64,000 bases of DNA, from assembly GCF_000426365.1 (NCBI RefSeq), contig NZ_AUFF01000002.1:186001-250000 (forward strand). The letters run 5' to 3'. Below, in pieces: positions 17,882-27,026 of this stretch (position 1 is its first letter; each line of letters opens with the position of its first letter). The translations under genes and the position numbers were made by a program. The notes beneath the pieces are model-generated. The model was not told the DNA's origin. It searched no databases and worked only from the letters and a program-made list of their open reading frames with translations. This DNA comes from Arenimonas composti TR7-09 = DSM 18010. GTDB lineage: Bacteria; Pseudomonadota; Gammaproteobacteria; Xanthomonadales; Xanthomonadaceae.

Positions 17882-19978
17882 TCACCCGCGTGAGCGCAAG
17901 AGCAAGGCCGACAGCGTCGCGAGCGCGATCGCCAGCAGCAGTTCCGCGCGCCAGCCGAGGCTGCCCTGCGCGAACGCCAGCGAACCTTCCGGCGACGCGT
18001 TGTTCACGCGTGTGGTGCTCAGCGGTGCCGTCTGTGGTCGCGCCGGCGTGCGTTCGACCGCGACGAGGCTGGTGTAGCTGCTGACCAGCCCGTGCCGCAG
18101 CGCGGTGTCGACGATCAGCGGCCGCAGCGAAGCGAGCTCGCCACCGGCGCGCACCTGGTCCTCGAGCGCATCGATGCGTGCGCGCGCCCACAGGCGTCCG
18201 ACACCCGGCGCGATCACCGCGCGGTCGCCGAGTTCGATCTGCCGCACCCAGGGCTGCGGGCGCAAACCGCGCACGGTGACGTGGCCGTCCATCGCGCGCA
18301 GCTTCGCGACGACCTGCAGCGCCTCGCCGGCATAGAGGTCGGGCACGCGCTGCGGATAGGCGTCGGCGCCGGCCGGCCAGTCGAGCTGGATGTCGCGCAT
18401 TGCCGGGCGGTCGAGCTTCGCCAGCAGCTCGTCCATGCGTGCCGACACTTCCTGGATGTCGCGGATCACCACATGGGTGCCGCGGCCGAGTTCGGCCGCC
18501 TTGCGCAGGAAGTGGCCGTTCGGGGCACTGCCGATGCCGACCGGGAACAGCCGCGATTCGCCGCGTCCCGACTGCACCAGCGCCAGCAGTTCGTCCTCGT
18601 TGGAGATCGCCGCATCGGTGACCAGCACGACCTGGCGCAGGAATCCGGCCGGCGCCTGCCCGGCGAACGCGGCACGCAGCGCCGGCATCATCTCGGTGCC
18701 GCCGGCGGCGCGCAGCGAGCGCACGAAGGCGCGGGCGCGGGCCACGTTGCCGGGTTCGGCCGGCACGGCTTCCGGGAACAGCACGTCGAAGCTGTCGTCG
18801 AAGCGGATCACGTTGAAGCGGTCGCCCGGACGCAGGCGCGCCAGCGCGCGGTCGGCGCCTTCGATCGCCTGGCGCATCGACGCGCCTTCCATCGATCCGG
18901 AGTTGTCGATGACCAGCACGAGTTCGCGCGACAGCGGCGCCTGCGGCAGCGTCGGCGGCACCAGCATCAGCAGCGCGAAGTCCTCGCCGTGCACGCGGTC
19001 GGTGAACAGCGCGCTGCGCGGTGCGTCGCTCGGCACCGGCGCCCAGCGCAGCACGAAGTCGCGGTCGCTGCCCTCGACCCAGTGCGCGAGCACGACGCGG
19101 TGGATGCCGGCCGATTCGTGCACGTCGACGACGTGGCTGGGGCTTTCGACCACGGCCAGCGGCAGGCCGGCCTCGATCTCGGCGACCAGCTCGAAGGTCG
19201 GCGGCAGCGTCGAACCCATCACGCCACGCCCCTCCGCCGCTCCCGTAGGAGCGCCTTCAGGCGCGATCACCGAAATCTCGGAACTTCCGGAAGCAATTCG
19301 AACCGCAGGAGCGCCTCCCGGCGCGGTACCAGGGGAGGGGGGCATCGCGCCTGAAGGCGCTCCTACAGAAGGGGCGGGGGTGTAGCGGGGGGTGAATGTC
19401 AGTGGCAGCGACAGCGAGAAGACGCCATCGCGGAAGTCGACCGGCTGCCAGTAACGCACTTCGATCTCGACGGTCTCGCCGGGGCCGACGTTGGCGACCG
19501 CGGTCTGGAACAGGTTCGGCCGGTCCTGGGCGACGAGGCCGGCGCGGCGGCCGCTGGCGGCGGCTTCGGCGTAGACGCGCTGCGCTTCCTCCTTCTCGCG
19601 GATCTCGCCCTCGATCAGCCGCTCGCCGATGCGCAGCGTCAGCGCGCCGACCGCGGCGTTCTCCGGCAGCGGCAACAGATACCGGCCCTCGCGCCAGTCG
19701 CTGTCGGCGTTGACCCAGGTCTGCGTCACCGTGACCTCGGCGAGCAGGCCACGCACCTGCATCTCCACGCGGGTGTCCATCACCAGACCCGGCATCCAGG
19801 TGTCGCCGTCGCGCAGCAGCAGGCCGTTGCCGGCGCCGTCCGCGCGGGCGATCGCCGGCAACCCGGCGAAGAGGAAACCGATCAGCAGCATCATTCCCGC
19901 CCAGTAGCAGCGCACCGGCTGCGGCGGCCGCTGCAGGCGCCGGAACATGCGGGGTTTGCGGGTCTCGCGGATATGCAT
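17882..19978 (-). CDS. VIT and VWA domain sortase target protein
   Basis: 698 aa, the marine proteobacterial sortase target type. Order: N-terminal signal/anchor (CYWAGMMLLIGFLFAG), VIT domain (about 55-180), a linker, VWA domain (about 300-490) with MIDAS DNSGSME, and a C-terminal hydrophobic helix ending RSRG, as in sorting signals. AGGAGG lies six bases before ATG 19978. Odd points: no LPxT[AG]-like box is found before the C-terminal helix (nearest candidates RPQTA, 45 residues earlier, or FAQGS), and three REP palindromes are translated in frame at residues about 204-245. Confidence 0.9.
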   Translation of the reverse strand: MHIRETRKPRMFRRLQRPPQPVRCYWAGMMLLIGFLFAGLPAIARADGAGNGLLLRDGDTWMPGLVMDTRVEMQVRGLLAEVTVTQTWVNADSDWREGRYLLPLPENAAVGALTLRIGERLIEGEIREKEEAQRVYAEAAASGRRAGLVAQDRPNLFQTAVANVGPGETVEIEVRYWQPVDFRDGVFSLSLPLTFTPRYTPAPSVGAPSGAMPPSPGTAPGGAPAVRIASGSSEISVIAPEGAPTGAAEGRGVMGSTLPPTFELVAEIEAGLPLAVVESPSHVVDVHESAGIHRVVLAHWVEGSDRDFVLRWAPVPSDAPRSALFTDRVHGEDFALLMLVPPTLPQAPLSRELVLVIDNSGSMEGASMRQAIEGADRALARLRPGDRFNVIRFDDSFDVLFPEAVPAEPGNVARARAFVRSLRAAGGTEMMPALRAAFAGQAPAGFLRQVVLVTDAAISNEDELLALVQSGRGESRLFPVGIGSAPNGHFLRKAAELGRGTHVVIRDIQEVSARMDELLAKLDRPAMRDIQLDWPAGADAYPQRVPDLYAGEALQVVAKLRAMDGHVTVRGLRPQPWVRQIELGDRAVIAPGVGRLWARARIDALEDQVRAGGELASLRPLIVDTALRHGLVSSYTSLVAVERTPARPQTAPLSTTRVNNASPEGSLAFAQGSLGWRAELLLAIALATLSALLLRSRG
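19245..19368. repeat. three REP-like palindromes inside a coding sequence
   Basis: Copies at 19245-19268 (plus), 19305-19330 (plus, degenerate, GCGCCTCCCGGCGC) and 19344-19368 (minus). The first and last match the type A core GGAGCGCCTTCAGGCGC. They are read through in frame by the minus-strand VIT/VWA gene, encoding IAPEGAPTG and VGAPSGAM peptides. Confidence 0.9.
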
Positions 19979-20119
19979 GGCTCGCCTCCTGTGGACGGCA
20001 CCAGTGCATCCCGGCCCGGCGCAAGGCGCGGGCGCGGCTGCGGGCAGGACGGCGATCATTCATGGCGATTCGCGGGCAGTCCATTGCCGGCGCCGGTCGC
20101 GGCGGCCAGACTTGCGGCC

Positions 20120-20809
20120 ATGAGCAGAACCGTCGCCATCGTCGAAGACGAACCCGCCATCCGCGACAACTACGCCGAGGCCCTGCGCCGCCACGGCTAC
20201 CAGGTCGCGGCCTTCGCCAGCCGCAGCGAAGCGAAGGCGGCCTTCGCGCTGAAGCTGCCGGACCTGGTGATCATCGACGTCGGCCTGGGCGACGAGCCGG
20301 AGGGCGGCTTCGATCTGTGCCGCGAGCTGCGTGCGCGTTCGGCGACGCTGCCGATCCTGTTCCTGACCGCACGCGATTCCGACTTCGACGTGATCTCGGG
20401 CCTCCGGTTGGGCGCCGACGACTACCTGAGCAAGCACACCTCGCTGCCGCAGCTCACCGCGCGCATCCACGCACTGTTCCGGCGCATGGATTCGCTGGCG
20501 GCGCCGCAGGTGCGCGAGTCGGTGTTCCGGCTGCGCGAGCTGACGCTCGAGCTCGAGCGCATGCGCGTGACCTGGCGCGAACAGGAAGTCGCGCTGACCG
20601 TCACCGAGTTCTGGATGGTGCACGCGATGGTGCGCTACCCCGGCCACGTGAAGTCGCGCGACCAGCTGATGCGCGAGGCGCAGATCGTCGTCGACGACGC
20701 CACGATCACCTCGCACATCAAGCGCATCCGCCGGAAGTTCCAGGCGCTCGATCCGGCTTTCGACGAGATCGACACCGTGCACGGCGCCGGCTACCGCTGG
20801 CGCGCCTGA
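20120..20809 (+). CDS. dedicated sortase system response regulator (OmpR/PhoB type)
   Basis: 229 aa. Receiver domain 1-120 with acidic pocket VEDEP, phospho-acceptor Asp in VIIDVGL (about residue 53), Thr in FLTARD and Lys in YLSKH; then a winged-helix DNA-binding domain ending VHGAGYRWRA. It matches the proteobacterial dedicated-sortase response regulators by context and sequence style. It is divergent from the VIT/VWA gene, so the 141-bp gap at 19979-20119 should hold its own and the target's promoter. Start 20120 is the first Met of the receiver fold. Confidence 0.9.
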   Translation: MSRTVAIVEDEPAIRDNYAEALRRHGYQVAAFASRSEAKAAFALKLPDLVIIDVGLGDEPEGGFDLCRELRARSATLPILFLTARDSDFDVISGLRLGADDYLSKHTSLPQLTARIHALFRRMDSLAAPQVRESVFRLRELTLELERMRVTWREQEVALTVTEFWMVHAMVRYPGHVKSRDQLMREAQIVVDDATITSHIKRIRRKFQALDPAFDEIDTVHGAGYRWRA

Positions 20810-20831
20810 GCGCGATGCCGGCCGCCCGCTG

Positions 20832-22832
20832 ATGTCGCTGCGCGCGAAGCTGCTGCTGGTCGCCCTGTCGGTGCTGGTGCTGCCGTGGGCCGGCTGGCAG
20901 TTCGTGCGGCAGATGGAGGAGTTGCTGCGCCAGGGCCAGGAGCAGGCGATCGTCGCGTCGGCGGAAGCGCTGGCGCGCGGGGTCGCGGTGCGGCCGGGGC
21001 GGCTGCCCCCGGCGCAAGGCGGCTTCTTCGTGCACCGCCTGCAGTTCGCGCCGCGCCTCGACGGCGAGGGCGGCGACTGGCAGGGCGCGCAGCAAGCGCC
21101 GGCGGTCTTCGGCGGCGCGAATCCCTGGCTGCGTGTCGCGCTCGCCCGCAGCGCCGAACGCCTGCACCTGCTGGTGGAGGTCGCCGATACCAGCCGCCAG
21201 CGCGGCGAGGCCTACTGGCCCGGCGATCTCGCCTTCGACCGCCTGCGCCTGCGCCTGCGCGGCCCCGGCGGCGACTGGCTGCTGCACGTCGCCAACAACA
21301 CGCCGGGCGAACTGCGCGTCGCCGGTGCCGACGGCGGCGCGCTGCCGTTCCGGGTGGAAGGCTTCTGGCGCGAACACGACGCCGGCTACACGGTCGAACT
21401 GGCGCTGCCGCAGGCGCTGCAGGTCGACGCCGTCGGCATCGCCGCGCTCGACCTCGATGCCGGCGGTGACCGCCGCGAGGCCGGCACGCTCGCGAACGGC
21501 GAACTGGCGCTGCGAGCGCTGCACGGCTACGTCGGCGCCCTCGAGCCTGAACTGCTGGCGCTGGCGCCGCCGGGCATGCGCGTCGTGCTGGTCGACCGCG
21601 ACGCGACGGTGTTCGCGCGCGCCGGCACCCTGCGGGCCGACGCCACCGACGAGGACCTGCTGCCGTGGCGCCGAGCGCTGTATCGCGCGCTGCTGTTCCG
21701 CGACGTCGACGAGATCGCGACCGCGCCCGGCGAGCGTCGCGTCGAGCGGCCGGAAGTCGATGTCGCGCTGGAAGGCCGCAGCGGCGTCGCCTGGCGGCGC
21801 GATCCCGGCGGCGCGCGGCTGTTGCTGGCGGCGGCGGTGCCGCTGCGCGCCGGCGACGGCGCGATCCGCGGCGCCCTGCTGCTGGAGCGCACGAACTCGG
21901 AAGTGCTGCTGCTCACCGACCGCGCGTTCTCGCGCCTGCTGGCGGTCACCCTGGTCGCGCTGCTGCTCAGCGGTGGCGTGCTGCTCTGGTACGCCTCGCG
22001 CCTGGCCGCGCGCATCCGCCGCCTGCGCGATGCCGCCGAATCCGCGCTCGACCGCGAGGGCCGCGTCGGCGCCTTCCCGCGCACCCGTGCCCGCGACGAG
22101 ATCGGCGACCTGTCGCGCAGCTTCGCGGCGCTGCTCGACCGCGTCGCCGCCTACACCGACTACCTGCGCTCGCTGTCCGGCAAGCTGTCGCACGAACTGA
22201 ACACGCCGCTGGCGATCGTCCGCACCTCGCTCGACAACCTCGACAGCGCGGCGCTGCCCGCGGACGTGCGGCCCTACCTCGGCCGCGCCCGCGACGGCGT
22301 CGAGCGCATGGGCAATCTCGTCCGCACGATGAGCGAAGTCACCCGCATCGAACACGCGATCGAGGCCGCCGAAGCCGAGGACTTCGACCTCGCCGCCCTG
22401 CTCGCCGGCTGCGCCGACGCCTACGCCGACCTCCTCGCCCCCCGCACCTTCGAAACGGGGACGTACCCCGTTCAGCTTCGGGGCGCGCCCGAGCTGATCG
22501 TGCAGGCCCTCGACAAGCTGGTCGACAACGCCCGCAGCTTCTGCCCGCCGGACGGCTGCGTGCGCCTGAGCCTGACGAAGGAAGGCGACGGCGTCCGCAT
22601 CGCCCTCGCCAATACCGGGCCCACCCTGCCGGAATCGATGCGCACCCAGCTCTTCGATTCCCTGGTCAGCCTGCGCGACAAGCCGCAGCGCACCGACGGC
22701 GCCGCCCATCTCGGCTTCGGCCTCTACGTCGTGCGCCTGGTCGCCGAACTGCACGGCGGCCGGGCGGAAGCGCGCAATCTGGCGGACGGCAGCGGCGTGG
22801 AGTTCGTGCTGCATCTGCGCGGCATGGGCTGA
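20832..22832 (+). CDS. dedicated sortase system sensor histidine kinase
   Basis: 666 aa. First membrane helix at residues 5-25, a large extracytoplasmic domain (to about 370), second helix LAVTLVALLLSGGVLLWYA, HAMP, HisKA with SHELNTPLAIVRTSLDN (His near 454) and HATPase with N box LVDNARSF. It pairs with the response regulator 22 bp upstream and presumably senses envelope or sortase status. Oddity: a palindrome (22454-22472) is translated in frame as TGTYPV between HisKA and the ATPase domain. Confidence 0.9.
   Translation: MSLRAKLLLVALSVLVLPWAGWQFVRQMEELLRQGQEQAIVASAEALARGVAVRPGRLPPAQGGFFVHRLQFAPRLDGEGGDWQGAQQAPAVFGGANPWLRVALARSAERLHLLVEVADTSRQRGEAYWPGDLAFDRLRLRLRGPGGDWLLHVANNTPGELRVAGADGGALPFRVEGFWREHDAGYTVELALPQALQVDAVGIAALDLDAGGDRREAGTLANGELALRALHGYVGALEPELLALAPPGMRVVLVDRDATVFARAGTLRADATDEDLLPWRRALYRALLFRDVDEIATAPGERRVERPEVDVALEGRSGVAWRRDPGGARLLLAAAVPLRAGDGAIRGALLLERTNSEVLLLTDRAFSRLLAVTLVALLLSGGVLLWYASRLAARIRRLRDAAESALDREGRVGAFPRTRARDEIGDLSRSFAALLDRVAAYTDYLRSLSGKLSHELNTPLAIVRTSLDNLDSAALPADVRPYLGRARDGVERMGNLVRTMSEVTRIEHAIEAAEAEDFDLAALLAGCADAYADLLAPRTFETGTYPVQLRGAPELIVQALDKLVDNARSFCPPDGCVRLSLTKEGDGVRIALANTGPTLPESMRTQLFDSLVSLRDKPQRTDGAAHLGFGLYVVRLVAELHGGRAEARNLADGSGVEFVLHLRGMG
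22454..22472. repeat. in-frame palindrome AACGGGG-ACGTA-CCCCGTT
   Basis: Seven-bp perfect arms around ACGTA inside the kinase gene. The core GGGGACGTACCC recurs twice at 36250-36282 inside another gene, marking it as a repeat family rather than chance. Confidence 0.7.
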
Positions 22833-22848
22833 GAAAGTGGAGTCCTGC

Positions 22849-22854
22849 CATACT
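22849..22854 (+). promoter_or_regulatory. putative -10 element of trpE
   Basis: CATACT, 29 bp before the trpE ATG. There is no leader peptide rich in Trp codons and no attenuator hairpin in the 50-bp space after the kinase stop, so attenuation of the classical kind is not supported. Confidence 0.3.
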
Positions 22855-22883
22855 CGGCCGCCCCGCCGAACGCCCTCGTGCCG

Positions 22884-24365
22884 ATGATTTCCGCCGAAGA
22901 ATTCGCCCAGCTCGCCGCCGCCGGCCACACCCGCATCCCGGTCGTGCGCGCGGTGCTGTCGGACCTCGATACGCCGCTGTCGGTATACCTGAAGCTCGCC
23001 GACGGCCCGCACACCTATCTGTTCGAATCGGTCGAGGGCGGCGAGACCTGGGGACGGCATTCGATCATCGGCCTGCCGGCGAAGCGCACCTGGACCTTTC
23101 GCGGCAACACCCTGGAGACCCGCGATCACGGCGAACTGATCGAGTCGCGCGAGGTCGCCGATCCGCTGGCCGAAATCGAGGCCCTGCGCGCGGCCTGGTC
23201 GGTGCCGCAGCTGCCGGGCATGCCGGCCTTCAGCGGCGGCCTCGTCGGCTATTTCGGATTCGAGACGATCGACTGGATCGAACCGCGCCTGGCGGCCTCC
23301 GGCGCGCACCAGCCCGACCACCTCGGCACCCCCGACGCGCTGCTGATGCTCAGCGACGAGGTCGCGGTCTTCGACAACCTCGCCGGGCGGCTCTACCTGA
23401 TCGTGCACGCCGACCCGTCGCAGCCGCAGGCGTATGCGCGTGCGCTGCGCCGGCTCGATGAACTCGTGCACCGCCTGCGCCATTCCGGCCGTTCGTATCC
23501 GGACGTGCTCGACCCGTCGCTGCTGCAGGAGGCCGACTTCGTCAGCGGTTTCACCCGCGAGGGTTTCCTCGCTGCGGTCGAGAAGGCGAAGGAATACATC
23601 CGCGCCGGCGACGTCTTCCAGGTGGTGCTCAGCCAGCGCATGAGCGTGCCGTTCCGCGCCCGCCCGGTGGACGTGTATCGCGCGCTGCGGGCGCTGAATC
23701 CCTCGCCCTACATGTATTTCCTCGACCTCGACGGCTTCCAGGTCGTCGGCAGCTCGCCGGAGATCCTGGTGCGCCTGCAGCAGGGCGAGGTCACCGTGCG
23801 CCCGATCGCCGGCACCCGACCGCGCGGCGCGACGCCCGAGGCCGATGCCGCGCTCGAGGCCGAGCTGCTCGCCGATCCGAAGGAGCGCGCCGAGCACCTG
23901 ATGCTGATCGACCTCGGCCGCAACGATGTCGGCCGCGTCGCCGAACCGGGCAGCGTGCGCATTCCCGACCGCTTCGTGATCGAGCGCTACTCGCATGTGA
24001 TGCACATCGTCAGCGAGGTCCAGGGCCAGCTGCGCGACGGCCTCGGCTTCGCCGACGTGCTGAAGGCGACCTTCCCGGCCGGCACCGTCAGCGGCGCGCC
24101 GAAGATCCGCGCGCTCGAGGTGATCCGCGAACTCGAGCCGGTGCGCCGCAACGTCTACAGCGGCGCCGTCGGCTGGCTGAACTGGTGGGGCGATGCCGAC
24201 ACCGCGATCGCGATCCGCACCGCGGTGATCAAGGACGGCCGCCTGCACGTACAGGCCGGCGCCGGCATCGTCCACGACTCCGATCCCGCGAAGGAATGGG
24301 ACGAAACGATGAACAAGGGCCGCGCCCTGTTCCGCGCCGTCGCCCAGGCCGCCTCAGGCCTGTAG
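22884..24365 (+). CDS. trpE: anthranilate synthase component I
   Basis: 493 aa. It makes anthranilate from chorismate with ammonia from TrpG, the first step of tryptophan synthesis. Visible: the N-terminal [45 protein letters not shown], and the C-terminal [13 protein letters not shown] with the chorismate site. An in-frame GTG lies two codons upstream (22878); the ATG fits family N-termini (MISAEEF) better. Its TAG stop falls inside a REP palindrome. trpG lies 4.1 kb downstream, separated by unrelated genes. Confidence 0.95.
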   Translation: MISAEEFAQLAAAGHTRIPVVRAVLSDLDTPLSVYLKLADGPHTYLFESVEGGETWGRHSIIGLPAKRTWTFRGNTLETRDHGELIESREVADPLAEIEALRAAWSVPQLPGMPAFSGGLVGYFGFETIDWIEPRLAASGAHQPDHLGTPDALLMLSDEVAVFDNLAGRLYLIVHADPSQPQAYARALRRLDELVHRLRHSGRSYPDVLDPSLLQEADFVSGFTREGFLAAVEKAKEYIRAGDVFQVVLSQRMSVPFRARPVDVYRALRALNPSPYMYFLDLDGFQVVGSSPEILVRLQQGEVTVRPIAGTRPRGATPEADAALEAELLADPKERAEHLMLIDLGRNDVGRVAEPGSVRIPDRFVIERYSHVMHIVSEVQGQLRDGLGFADVLKATFPAGTVSGAPKIRALEVIRELEPVRRNVYSGAVGWLNWWGDADTAIAIRTAVIKDGRLHVQAGAGIVHDSDPAKEWDETMNKGRALFRAVAQAASGL

Positions 24366-24384
24366 GAGCGCCTTCAGGCGCGAT
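24362..24384 (+). repeat. REP-like palindrome, type A, containing the trpE stop
   Basis: Starts GTAGGAGCG; the TAG at 24363-24365 is the trpE stop. It is followed by a degenerate stretch of CGCGGAT units (24391-24420) resembling the inverted repeat at 46.1-46.3 kb. Confidence 0.85.
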
Positions 24385-24439
24385 GCTTCTCGACGCGGAT
24401 CCACGCGGATGAACGCGGATAAGACAGGAGAGCAAAGAA

Positions 24440-25132
24440 ATGACCACACTGTCCGGCAAGACCTTCGCCATCACCGGCGCCTTCGGCGCCCTCGGCACCG
24501 CCGTCGTGCAGGCCCTGCGCCGCGAAGGCGCCGATGTCGCCGCGCTCGACCGCGCCGATGCGCCGCGCGATCCGGCGGCGCTGCACGGGGCCAAAGCCTT
24601 CGGCGGCGTCGATGTCGCCGACGAGGCGGCGGCGGCGCAGGCGATGGCCGCGGTAATCGCGAAGTTCGGCCGCATCGACGGCCTGGTGAACATCGCCGGT
24701 GGTTTTCGCTGGGAGACCGTCGAAGGCGGTTCGCTCGACAGCTGGGACGCGCTGTACCGGATGAACGTGCGCAGCACCGTCGCCGCCTGCCGCGCGGCGC
24801 TGCCGCATCTGGGCGCCGGCGGCCGCATCGTCAACATCGGCGCCAACGGCGCGGTGAAGGCGGCGGCCGGGATGGGCGCCTATGCCGCGTCGAAATCCGG
24901 CGTCGCGAAACTGACCGAAGCACTGGCCGAGGAACTGAAGCCGCGCGACATCACCGTCAACGCGCTGCTGCCGAGCATCATCGATACCCCGGCCAACCGC
25001 GCCGACATGCCCGACGCCGATTTCGGCAAGTGGGTGCGGCCGGAGCAGATCGCCGACGCGATCGTGTTCCTGCTGTCGGAGCGCGCGTCGGCGATCACCG
25101 GCGCGCTGATCCCGATCACCGGGCGGGTCTGA
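24440..25132 (+). CDS. SDR family oxidoreductase
   Basis: 230 aa classical short-chain dehydrogenase: cofactor motif TGAFGALG near residue 12, Asp-Val at the adenine pocket, NIAGG, and active-site YAASK. The Ser expected 13 residues before the Tyr is Ala (in NIGANGAVKAAAG), so the usual Ser-Tyr-Lys triad is incomplete. NAD preference is suggested by the Asp after strand 2 (ALDRAD). AGGAG lies upstream with a spacing of about 9. Substrate unknown. Confidence 0.85.
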   Translation: MTTLSGKTFAITGAFGALGTAVVQALRREGADVAALDRADAPRDPAALHGAKAFGGVDVADEAAAAQAMAAVIAKFGRIDGLVNIAGGFRWETVEGGSLDSWDALYRMNVRSTVAACRAALPHLGAGGRIVNIGANGAVKAAAGMGAYAASKSGVAKLTEALAEELKPRDITVNALLPSIIDTPANRADMPDADFGKWVRPEQIADAIVFLLSERASAITGALIPITGRV

Positions 25133-25135
25133 ACC

Positions 25136-25660
25136 TCACTTCGGCGGCGGGCTGGCGATCACCGGCACGCGGATTTCGCCGTCGTCGCTGCGGTAGTGGC
25201 CGACCAGGCGGCCCTGCGACAGCCTCAGTTCGAGGTGGTGCGGCAGTCCGTCGGCGGTCGGGTGGAACACGGCGTGCAACTGCACGCAGTCGACCTCGAT
25301 CGCGCTGAATTCCATCGACTCGAAGGCCAGCTCGCAGTCGTGCTCGCTGCCCGGCGGGCCACCGGCGACGGTCGCGCAGAACGGCGGATACATCAGCAAC
25401 TCGCCCTGAGCGATGGTGGCGCCGTGGTCGTGATGCAGGGTGAAGCGCATCAGCGGCGCGTCGGTCCGGTCGGCGGCATGCACGAGCCGCCAGGTGCCCT
25501 GCAGCGGGCCGGGAATATTCCGGATGTCGTCGTCGTCGGGACCCGCGCCCGGGTCGTCACCGACGATCGCCGCAGGCGCATCGGCCGGCGGGACGGCAAG
25601 ACCCGGTTCGGCAGAGAGCAGGGCTAGCGAGAACAGGGCAGGGATCGACAGCCGTCGCAT
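25136..25660 (-). CDS. secreted protein of unknown function
   Basis: 174 aa, not recognised. A signal peptide begins MRRLSIPALFSLALLS. The mature part has an acidic linker and a beta-rich domain with two cysteine pairs possible (FCATVAGG, HDCELAFES, VDCVQLHAVF). The start at 25660 has GGAG six bases upstream; the frame extends to 25783 without a signal peptide. Probably periplasmic. It is convergent with the SDR gene, with three bases between the stops. Confidence 0.65.
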   Translation of the reverse strand: MRRLSIPALFSLALLSAEPGLAVPPADAPAAIVGDDPGAGPDDDDIRNIPGPLQGTWRLVHAADRTDAPLMRFTLHHDHGATIAQGELLMYPPFCATVAGGPPGSEHDCELAFESMEFSAIEVDCVQLHAVFHPTADGLPHHLELRLSQGRLVGHYRSDDGEIRVPVIASPPPK

Positions 25661-25800
25661 CGGGAACTCCACGAAAGGGGTGGGCCGCCCTACGCAGCCG
25701 CGGGGCCCGATCCGGACATCGCCGGAATGTCCGGATTGCCTCCGGTCATCGCGTAAGAGGGCAGTCCCGGCCAGCCGGCCCATTGCGAAGGACCCGATCC

Positions 25801-26511
25801 ATGAACCGACTGCTTTCCGGCGCCCTGCTCGCGACCCTGCTGGGCGCCTGCGGCAGCGAACCGGCGTCCCGCCCCGCCGGCATCGCCGAGGCGATGCAGG
25901 ACGTCCGCGACCGTGCCGCCGGAGACGCCGACGATGCGGCGCCCGTCGCCCACGGCCCGGGCTTCATCGAGCACCGCGCGGACCTGGCGGCGCTGTTCCC
26001 GCCGGCGCTCGCCGCCGAGGTCACCGGCTACGACGAGGCCGCCGCCCACCAGCGCCTGACCCCGGGCCTGCGCATCCGCTACGAGTGGAACGGCGGACGC
26101 AGCACCGAATACGCCGGTTCGCGGATCCCGAAGAAGGACGCGATCGAGTTCACGCCGATGCTCGCCGGCATCACCCGCGAATTCTTCCTGTCGCGCTTCG
26201 AGGCGATCGGCGAGGACCAGAAGGCTGCCGCCCGGCGCGCGCTCGACGAGCACTTCGACGGCAACGACCAGCAGCGCGCGGTCGCCGCGGCGGCGATGCA
26301 GGCGCTGGAGGCCGGTAACGACGGTCGTGACGTCGAGCCGGTCGAGGGCGTCGGCGAGGCGGCGATGTGGGAGCCGGGTGCCGATGTGCCGACGCTGCAC
26401 ATCTTCCACAACGGCGGCAGCGCGAAGCTCGTCGTCGACGTCAGCGACGACATGGCGCGCAACCGCGAGGTCGCGATCGTGACGGCGCGGGCGCTGATCG
26501 CCCGGCTGTGA
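25801..26511 (+). CDS. putative lipoprotein of unknown function
   Basis: 236 aa. The N-terminus MNRLLSGALLATLLGACGS has a clear lipobox (LGAC, Cys17), so the protein should be lipidated. The mature region is charged and mainly helical with no domain I recognise. AAGGA lies upstream of ATG 25801. Its promoter region is shared with the divergent secreted protein gene. Nothing recognisable fills 26512-26617. Confidence 0.7.
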   Translation: MNRLLSGALLATLLGACGSEPASRPAGIAEAMQDVRDRAAGDADDAAPVAHGPGFIEHRADLAALFPPALAAEVTGYDEAAAHQRLTPGLRIRYEWNGGRSTEYAGSRIPKKDAIEFTPMLAGITREFFLSRFEAIGEDQKAAARRALDEHFDGNDQQRAVAAAAMQALEAGNDGRDVEPVEGVGEAAMWEPGADVPTLHIFHNGGSAKLVVDVSDDMARNREVAIVTARALIARL

Positions 26512-26617
26512 TCGTGGGCGGCGGCCGGATCACCGAACAGTCGAACCCGTTGCGAAGGTAGGGGCCGCGCCGCCGCGTCCATCGGCGCCCGCGTGTTTCG
26601 CAGCGAGCCTCAGCGCG

Positions 26618-26956
26618 TCAGTGCGGCTCACTCCCGCCGGAGGCCGCCGCCAGCAGCCCCCGCCGCCGGAACCACATCTCCACCGGCACCGTGACCAGCG
26701 GTGGTACCGCCGCCAGCAGGGCGACGAGCAGGGCCCAGCCCGGCCACTTCAGCCGCGCGCCGGCGACGAAGGCGATCACGAAGTAGGCGAGGAACATGCC
26801 GCCGTGCAGGCGGCCGAACAGCCAGACGTAGTTGTCCGGCGTCTGCACCTGGTACTTCAGGAACATCGCGACCAGCAGGCCGACCCAGGTCAGGGCTTCG
26901 AGGAAGGCGGCGACCGCGAACACGCGGCCGGTCGTCGACAGGGAAGGCGAGGGCAT
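26618..26956 (-). CDS. DUF3817 family small membrane protein
   Basis: 112 aa, three hydrophobic helices. The family pattern is visible: an early Glu in [15 protein letters not shown] and the [12 protein letters not shown] segment with the conserved His. Function unknown; homologues are inner-membrane proteins often annotated only as DUF3817. ATG 26956 chosen because it directly precedes the first helix. Confidence 0.78.
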   Translation of the reverse strand: MPSPSLSTTGRVFAVAAFLEALTWVGLLVAMFLKYQVQTPDNYVWLFGRLHGGMFLAYFVIAFVAGARLKWPGWALLVALLAAVPPLVTVPVEMWFRRRGLLAAASGGSEPH

Positions 26957-27013
26957 CGGGTCGTGTGTCCTGTGGCACCGGAGTGTTCCGGCGGCCCATT
27001 GTCGCCCGGCGGC

Positions 27014-27019
27014 TAGACT
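27014..27019 (+). promoter_or_regulatory. putative -10 element next to the LLM oxidoreductase start
   Basis: TAGACT ends seven bases before the ATG at 27027. If used, transcription would begin at or within one base of the start codon, giving a leaderless mRNA; no Shine-Dalgarno site is seen, which agrees. Confidence 0.35.
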
Positions 27020-27026
27020 GGCCGCC

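Noticed and set aside
22833-22883. trp leader peptide and attenuator before trpE
   Set aside because: The 51-bp gap holds no ORF with tandem Trp codons and no terminator hairpin.
20718-24275. Very long antisense open frame opposite the kinase and trpE
   Set aside because: A mirror of high-GC coding DNA: composition is Ala/Arg/Gly-rich with no domain, and both genes on the other strand are certain.
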